This document shows positions 31,551-37,907 of a DNA stretch of 37,907 nt, one piece after another (the stretch's first letter is position 1; each line of letters opens with the position of its first letter). The translations under genes and the position numbers were made by a program. Below the pieces are notes generated by a model, which saw only the letters and a list, made by a program, of their open reading frames with translations, did not search any database and was not told where the DNA came from. Source of the DNA: Caballeronia sp. GAFFF1 (GTDB taxonomy: Bacteria > Pseudomonadota > Gammaproteobacteria > Burkholderiales > Burkholderiaceae); NCBI RefSeq assembly GCF_023630705.1, contig NZ_JALQEM010000035.1, forward strand, positions 1 to 37,907, written 5' to 3'.

Positions 31551-31940
31551 ATGACCACTCAACTCAGTGACGTATGCAAATCACGGCTTTTCCGCGTGAC
31601 GCTGACAGCGCCTGCCGAGGGCATTGCGTTCGTCCTGGCCGACAGCCGCGAAGCCGCCTGGCGCATGGGAAAGACGGTCATCGCGGTGGTGCATGGCGTC
31701 GGCGTGCAGAATGTCGCCATCGCGGGCGTGCATTCGTTCGGCGAACTCGTGAGCATGGGCACGTGCGATGACCTGGACATGCGCGTCTTCGAAGTCGCGA
31801 GCCCGGACGGCAAGAACACGGATTATGCGGAAGCGCCTTACTTCCTGACCAACGATGCGTCGCTGCTCGGCAAGTGGGCCGAGCTCCGCGCGGATCTCGC
31901 GGCCAATGTGGCACGCGCGCTGATCCGGCGGGCGAGATAA
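31551..31940 (+). CDS. Cytoplasmic protein of unknown function
   Basis: 129 residues, MTTQLSDVCKSRLFRVTLTA start, no signal peptide or membrane helix. AFVLADSREAAWRMGKTVIA and GVQNVAIAGVHSFGELVSMG give an alternating alpha/beta look. No family was recognised. The ATG at 31551 is preferred over the upstream open frame, which overlaps the previous gene and is Arg-rich. CCGGCGGCCAAC gives no clear ribosome site. Confidence 0.65.
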   Translation: MTTQLSDVCKSRLFRVTLTAPAEGIAFVLADSREAAWRMGKTVIAVVHGVGVQNVAIAGVHSFGELVSMGTCDDLDMRVFEVASPDGKNTDYAEAPYFLTNDASLLGKWAELRADLAANVARALIRRAR

Positions 31941-32024
31941 GCGCCGCTCGGTTAGCTCACTCTTGGCTGACGCCCGCTGGCACAGCGTGCGTCGATAGGC
32001 GGGAAACTACGGCCGTCAAAAGGC

Positions 32025-32330
32025 TCAGGCGGCCACGCGGCGGTTCTGCTTCTCTTGAGCATCGGCGGCGGCGGAGCCGAGCGCCGAATCGAGCAAAGCC
32101 AGCTTGCGTTGCAGCGTGGCGACGCGTTGGCTTTGCGAGGGGACGAGTTCGTAGTCGCTGTCGAGTTGCGCCACGCGCATGTCCCAATACTTCGTGGGCA
32201 GACGTCCCGGTGCGGCGCTGCCTTCCACGAAACTCGCCAAGATTAGTTCCAGATGCTTTAGTTCTCGCTCTGCGAGTTGCGCTGGGCGACGCTGTCGGAA
32301 GGCGGGGGCGGCGGCTAGGGTTCGTGTCAT
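32025..32330 (-). CDS. Small protein of unknown function
   Basis: A 101-residue protein, basic at the start (FRQRRPAQLAERELKHLELI) with a central KYWDMRVAQLDSDYELVPSQ and a likely coiled segment QSQRVATLQRKLALLDSALG. No family was recognised. The start at 32330 is chosen because the 70 upstream in-frame residues look non-coding. There is no good ribosome site, so the gene is moderately uncertain. Confidence 0.6.
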   Translation of the reverse strand: MTRTLAAAPAFRQRRPAQLAERELKHLELILASFVEGSAAPGRLPTKYWDMRVAQLDSDYELVPSQSQRVATLQRKLALLDSALGSAAADAQEKQNRRVAA

Positions 32331-32683
32331 AGGGAAGCGTCCAGCGTGAATTCGGAAAACAACTACATGAGCAAGGTGCGTACCTTCGCAGCTTTTTCGC
32401 ACCGATAAATGTGTTTCCAAATGAAACGGACGTGCGCTCACGCCCGCCGGTATTAAGCGTTCACCCTTATTTGTCTGGAAGAATTTGGCCGATACATCCG
32501 ACGCCAAATGCAGCCGTGCGTCGGCTAGCGCACGGACCAAAGCGAAAAGTTTTACACGCGGCGTGGTGATTTCTTCAACGGTTTGCCGTGGGTCTGACGC
32601 TTGCTCCTTTCGCCGCGTGCCATCCCTCCCTAGTGATTCCAGCGGATGCGAACCGCGCAGCGCGCCAATCGAACTCCATCGAC
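32331..32683. other. 353-base divergent gap before recQ
   Basis: No gene is supported. The stretch 32340-32480 is AT-richer than its flanks and includes AAGGT-GCGT-ACCTT, a short quasi-palindrome near 32375. It should contain promoters for the small gene on the left and recQ on the right, but no clear -35/-10 pair was found. Confidence 0.45.
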
Positions 32684-34495
<1,812 letters not shown>

Positions 34496-34510
34496 CGGGA
34501 AAGAGCGGGC

Positions 34511-34714
34511 TTACGTGTTGGTCGGCTCGCCCGGATCCTCGACGCCCTTCTCGATGTTGTCCTTCTGATCGCCGTAGTCTTTACGGTTTGCGCCGTTGGT
34601 GATCTCGACGTCGCCCTTGAGCTTGCGGTCCTCGTCGCCGGTCACGGTGCCGATGGCCGTATCCACCCAGCCCTTCACCTGTTCCTTGATGCCTTCGGTC
34701 GTGTCCTTGTTCAT
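34511..34714 (-). CDS. CsbD-family small stress protein
   Basis: 67 residues, MNKDTTEGIKEQVKGWVDTA with the CsbD-like KGxVxxxxGxxTGDxDxKxxG spacing. Acidic, hydrophilic and without cysteines. CsbD proteins accumulate under stress through general-stress regulation in other bacteria; the biochemical role is unknown. CAGGAGAGTCAC precedes the ATG. It converges on recQ and is divergent from the alcohol dehydrogenase gene. Confidence 0.93.
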   Translation of the reverse strand: MNKDTTEGIKEQVKGWVDTAIGTVTGDEDRKLKGDVEITNGANRKDYGDQKDNIEKGVEDPGEPTNT

Positions 34715-34834
34715 GTGACTCTCCTGTCGGGATTAGCGGTTTCAACATACCGTTTGTCGCAACGGTTATGCCCGAGCTTACGGGCGCGCGTGTTGCTGAA
34801 TCACCGTTCGATCAACCTTTCCGGGAGTCAGACG

Positions 34835-36043
34835 ATGAAAGCAGTCGTGTTTCACGGCATAGGCAACATATCGCTCGACAACGTAGCGGACCCGACGATT
34901 CAGCACGATCACGACGCGGTGGTGCGGCTCACCGCGAGCGCCATCTGCGGCACGGACTTGCACATGGTGCGCGGCACGTTTTCCGGCATGGTGCCGGGCA
35001 CGATTCTCGGTCATGAAGGCGTGGGCATCATCGAAGAGATCGGCAAGGGCGTGCGCAACCTGAAGCGCGGGGACCGAGTGCTGATTCCGTCGACCATTTC
35101 ATGCGGATGCTGCGGGTACTGCCGGCAGGGCTACACCGCGCAATGCGACCTCGCGAATCCGAACGGTCCGTCCGCAGGCACGGCGTTCTACGGCGGACCG
35201 AAAGCCACCGGTCCGATCAACGGCCTGCAAGCCGAATTCGCGCGCACGCCGCTCGCGAACGCGAGCCTTATCAAGCTGCCGGAGAACGTCGATGACGAGC
35301 GCGCCATTCTCATCTCCGATATCTTCCCGACCGGCTTCTTCGGCGCGCAACTGGCGGAAGTGCGTCCGGGCGATACCGTCGCCGTGTTCGGCGCGGGGCC
35401 GGTGGGCCAGTTTGCGATTGCGAGCGCATGGATGCTCGGCGCGGGCCGCGTGATCGCTGTGGACCGCTTGCAGGATCGTCTCGACATGGCGCGCGCGCAG
35501 GGAGCGGAAACGGTGAACTTCGATCAGGAAGACCCGGTGCAGGCGATTCTCGAACTGACGAACGGCAGCGGCGTGGACCGTGCGATCGACGCGGTCGGCG
35601 TGGATGCGATGCATCCCGAAGGCGGGCCGGCGGCATCGGAAGACAAGACAAAGCAGGCAGAACGGGAAAGCCGGACCGTGACGCCCGAGCGCAATCAGGA
35701 CGGCAACAACTGGACGCCCGGCAATGCGCCGACGCAGGCAATTGACTGGGCCGTTGCCGCGCTCGCAAAGGCGGGCACGCTCGGCGTGATCGGCGTGTAT
35801 CCGCCGAACGACCGCTTCTTTCCGCTCGGCATCGCGATGAACAAGAATCTCACCATCAAGATGGGCAACTGCAACCATCGCTCGATCACGCCGCCCCTCA
35901 TCGAGCGCGTGAGCAACGGTTCGTTCGATCCGCTTCGCGTGTTGACGACGCGCGAGCCGATGATGAACGTCATCGACGCCTATAAGGCATTCGATCTGCG
36001 CCAGCCGGGATGGATCAAGGTGAAACTCGATCCTGCTGCTTGA
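34835..36043 (+). CDS. Zinc-dependent alcohol dehydrogenase (formaldehyde-dehydrogenase-like MDR)
   Basis: A 402-residue medium-chain dehydrogenase. Catalytic zinc: Cys in ICGTDLHM, His in GHEGVG. Structural zinc: CGCCGYCRQGYTAQC. NAD-binding: VAVFGAGPVGQFAI followed by VIAVDRLQDRLDMA with an acidic residue that favours NAD. The ~30-residue Lys/Glu/Gln-rich insertion near 270-300 (SEDKTKQAERESRTVTPERN) and the DAVGVDAMHPEGGP motif are typical of the glutathione-independent formaldehyde/aldehyde-type branch. The true substrate is open. The ATG follows CGGGAGTCAGACG. Frame extension to 34715 overlaps the csbD promoter region and is rejected. Confidence 0.93.
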   Translation: MKAVVFHGIGNISLDNVADPTIQHDHDAVVRLTASAICGTDLHMVRGTFSGMVPGTILGHEGVGIIEEIGKGVRNLKRGDRVLIPSTISCGCCGYCRQGYTAQCDLANPNGPSAGTAFYGGPKATGPINGLQAEFARTPLANASLIKLPENVDDERAILISDIFPTGFFGAQLAEVRPGDTVAVFGAGPVGQFAIASAWMLGAGRVIAVDRLQDRLDMARAQGAETVNFDQEDPVQAILELTNGSGVDRAIDAVGVDAMHPEGGPAASEDKTKQAERESRTVTPERNQDGNNWTPGNAPTQAIDWAVAALAKAGTLGVIGVYPPNDRFFPLGIAMNKNLTIKMGNCNHRSITPPLIERVSNGSFDPLRVLTTREPMMNVIDAYKAFDLRQPGWIKVKLDPAA

Positions 36044-36451
36044 CGAGCAATAGAAGAAGCGGGGCGGTTCCCTCTCGCGAAACCGTCCCGTGTCCTCAGA
36101 CTGCAACTCGTGTCGAAGACTTCAGACCTTCGAAAGATTAGCGAGCGCGATCGCGTCGATCAACGCGCTTATCTGCAAAGCACCTCTCCAGATGGCGCAT
36201 GAATAACGTGGTCCCTGTGCAACATTCAAATGACCGACTGTCGGGTTTCAATGACACTAAGCGATTGACCGTAAAGCATTAACAAGCGCTCAAGCAGTCT
36301 CTTTCCATTTTTAGCAATAGATTCTTACTCGGCAAAACGCGTCGAATAACGCGACGTATAAGAGCGCTTTGCTTAAAGTGTGTCGAGCCTCCCGGGGACA
36401 AGGCGCATCGCCTCGGGAAGCCTTCGCTCTAAATCAGGACACACAGCAACC
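36044..36451. other. 408-base intergenic leader of the porin gene
   Basis: No gene is supported. The middle (36180-36330) is AT-rich, including TTTCCATTTTTAGC, typical of a long porin leader. GGGGCGGTT and AACCGTCCC (36060-36090) could pair imperfectly as the end of the dehydrogenase transcript. No clear sRNA target site was identified. Confidence 0.45.
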
Positions 36452-37603
36452 ATGAAAAGAAATCTCCTCATTGTGGGCGTGCTCGGCGCCTTTGCGGCTT
36501 CGGCACAGGCACAAAGCAGCGTCACGCTATACGGCATGCTGGACGCCGGCATCGTGTACGCCAATAACGCCGGGGGCCACAGCAATTGGCAACAAGGCAG
36601 CGGATCCGTCTCCGATACGTATTTCGGCTTGCGCGGCAGCGAAGACCTGGGCGGCGGGTTGCACGCGCTCTTCAAGTTGGAGAGCGGCTTCAACCTGAAT
36701 AACGGCGGCTTCAATCAGGACGGCATGTTCAATCGACAGGCGTATGTCGGTTTGCAAAGCGATCAGTTCGGTACTGTCACGCTTGGCCGTCAATATGATT
36801 CGATGGTCGATTTTCTCGGGCCGCTTTCCGAAGCAGGCGCGGGCTATGGCAATAACCTGAGCGCGCATCCGTTCGATAACGACAATCTCGACAACTCGTT
36901 TTCGATCAAGAATTCGGTCAAGTATCGCAGCGCGAATTACGCGGGCTTCAAGTTCGGCGGTCTGTACGGCTTCAGCAACGACGCCGGCCAGTTCTCGAAT
37001 AACCGCGCATGGAGCGCCGGCGCGTCGTACACGGCTGGCCCGCTGAACTTCGCGGCGGCTTACCTGCAAACGAACAACTCGCGCAACTTCAACACGGGCG
37101 GCGCGGTCACGGCGGGACAGAGCAACAAGGGCAACCTGACGGCGGACCTGCAACGCACGTTCGGCGCAGGCGTGAACTACGCCTACGGTCCGGCGACGGT
37201 GGGCTTCGTGTGGACCAACACGCACTATGACGGCCTGATCGCGGCGTCGCAGGGCGGCACGTCGTTCACGCTCCCGACCGGCACGAACCTGCATCTGAAC
37301 AACTTCGAGTTGAACGGCCGCTATGCGCTGACGCCGGCGCTGAACCTCGACGCCGCCTACACGTACACGGACGGCAAGCTCACCGGCTCGAACGGCACGG
37401 GCGATCCGAAGTGGCATACCGTCTCGTTGCAAGCCGACTACTCGCTGTCGCGCCGCACGGACGTTTATGTCGAAGGCGTGTATCAGCATGCGTCCGGCCA
37501 GCTCGGCAACGCAGGCGCGAACGTCGCGATCATCAACACGCTGTCGCCGTCGACCTCGCAGAATCAGGTCGCCGCTGCGGTGGGTCTGCGTCACCGGTTC
37601 TAA
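36452..37603 (+). CDS. Gram-negative trimeric porin (Burkholderia OmpC/Opc type)
   Basis: 383 residues. Signal peptide MKRNLLIVGVLGAFAASAQA, then QSSVTLYGMLDAGIVYANNAG, the classic porin_4 opening. SRFGLRGSEDLG-type strand (TYFGLRGSEDLGGG), LGRQYDSMVDFLGPL in the loop-3 region and the C-terminal AAAVGLRHRF with terminal Phe that the BAM complex recognises. A 16-strand barrel forming trimeric diffusion pores in the outer membrane. The ATG is set by the signal peptide; upstream the frame is open but non-coding. A long leader and a strong terminator make it a single unit. Confidence 0.95.
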   Translation: MKRNLLIVGVLGAFAASAQAQSSVTLYGMLDAGIVYANNAGGHSNWQQGSGSVSDTYFGLRGSEDLGGGLHALFKLESGFNLNNGGFNQDGMFNRQAYVGLQSDQFGTVTLGRQYDSMVDFLGPLSEAGAGYGNNLSAHPFDNDNLDNSFSIKNSVKYRSANYAGFKFGGLYGFSNDAGQFSNNRAWSAGASYTAGPLNFAAAYLQTNNSRNFNTGGAVTAGQSNKGNLTADLQRTFGAGVNYAYGPATVGFVWTNTHYDGLIAASQGGTSFTLPTGTNLHLNNFELNGRYALTPALNLDAAYTYTDGKLTGSNGTGDPKWHTVSLQADYSLSRRTDVYVEGVYQHASGQLGNAGANVAIINTLSPSTSQNQVAAAVGLRHRF

Positions 37604-37643
37604 GCACTCGGTTTCACGAAGGCTTCACCAGCGCTTCACAAAC

Positions 37644-37680
37644 ACAAACGGCCGCGATCGTCACGATCGCGGCCGTTTGT
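37644..37680. terminator. Bidirectional terminator between the porin and the edge gene
   Basis: A 17-bp perfect stem (ACAAACGGCCGCGATCG and its complement) with a 3-base loop. It lies 41 bases after the porin stop, with T-rich sequence on both outer sides, so it can end both converging transcripts. Confidence 0.8.
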
Positions 37681-37709
37681 TGTTGCGGCGCCGTCGCGCG
37701 ATGTGCGCG

Positions 37710-37907
37710 TCAGACTGCCTTGCCCGAGCCCAGGTCCGCGCCCGTCACCGGGTCGGCGGAGGGGTCGGACGCAGTGCGCGTCGCCATCGTGGTGAGCGCG
37801 TCTTTCTCCATTTCGCTCACGGTCACGCTCGCGGTGCCGTCGCCGCCATCGACTGCGGGCTGCGGATCTTCGACGAACTTCCAGTCGCCGCCTTCGTTCC
37901 ACGGGCC
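37710..37907 (-). CDS. C-terminal end of an unrecognised protein, cut by the window edge
   Basis: The last 65 codons and a TGA stop of a gene entering from the right. The visible tail (WNEGGDWKFVEDPQPAVDGG, then a Thr/Ser/Ala/Asp-rich end finishing GADLGSGKAV) is acidic and hydrophilic. Family unknown; the frame is continuous to the edge. It converges on the porin terminator. Confidence 0.7.
   Translation of the reverse strand, partial: GPWNEGGDWKFVEDPQPAVDGGDGTASVTVSEMEKDALTTMATRTASDPSADPVTGADLGSGKAV

Overview
The window is GC-rich DNA (high GC at third codon positions, anti-SD pairing GGAG/GAGG ribosome sites) with gene content typical of Burkholderiaceae sensu lato (Burkholderia, Paraburkholderia or Caballeronia): a Burkholderia-type trimeric porin, Nu-class glutathione transferase, ModABC, a leucine-catabolism-type hydratase, a CsbD-like protein and several lineage-restricted small proteins. 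A parA-parB-rep cluster preceded by a tyrosine recombinase is the arrangement expected at the origin of a secondary chromosome (chromid) or megaplasmid. An RpoD-class sigma factor lies directly downstream, which favours a chromid. Genus and replicon identity are inferences; no database was searched.

Layout: (1) 1-197, start of a thiolase gene cut by the window edge, then a 640-base non-coding gap. (2) 840-5722, a tight three-gene minus-strand unit, mntH -> pseudo-dienelactone-hydrolase/NTF2 fusion -> self-sufficient CYP116B-type P450. This is the most unusual metabolic grouping here. (3) 5889-11793, replicon maintenance: recombinase, ParA, ParB and a replication initiator, with a 13-bp-arm inverted repeat in front of parA and a strong terminator in front of rep. 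(4) 11982-13985, rpoD-like gene with its own terminator. (5) 14063-14824, a small secreted protein and an intergenic stretch holding two copies of a 47-bp element rich in DnaA-box-like sequences. (6) 14825-20390, general accessory genes: GST, secreted and membrane proteins, SDR dehydrogenase, lipoate-ligase-like protein, glycine-zipper lipoprotein. (7) 20391-23652, nudK-like gene overlapping modC tail to tail, then modC-modB-modA read leftward from a ModE-type operator. (8) 23826-25624, enoyl-CoA hydratase (LiuC-like), GST and a small membrane protein. (9) 25690-25840, a DnaA-box-like inverted pair and a compact predicted small RNA with an anti-Shine-Dalgarno 5' end. (10) 25869-28400, cytochrome c and sorbosone-dehydrogenase-type pair plus a lipoprotein. 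(11) 28535-37907, pyruvyl-transferase-like protein, SET-domain protein, cupin, small conserved proteins, RecQ with an atypical C-terminus, CsbD-like protein, zinc alcohol dehydrogenase, porin and a truncated gene at the right edge.

The best candidates for something undescribed are the MntH/pseudo-hydrolase/P450 unit, the ~61-nt small RNA whose 5' end mirrors local ribosome binding sites, and the duplicated 47-bp DnaA-box-like element near the replication genes. I saw no rRNA, tRNA, CRISPR array or recognisable insertion sequence.
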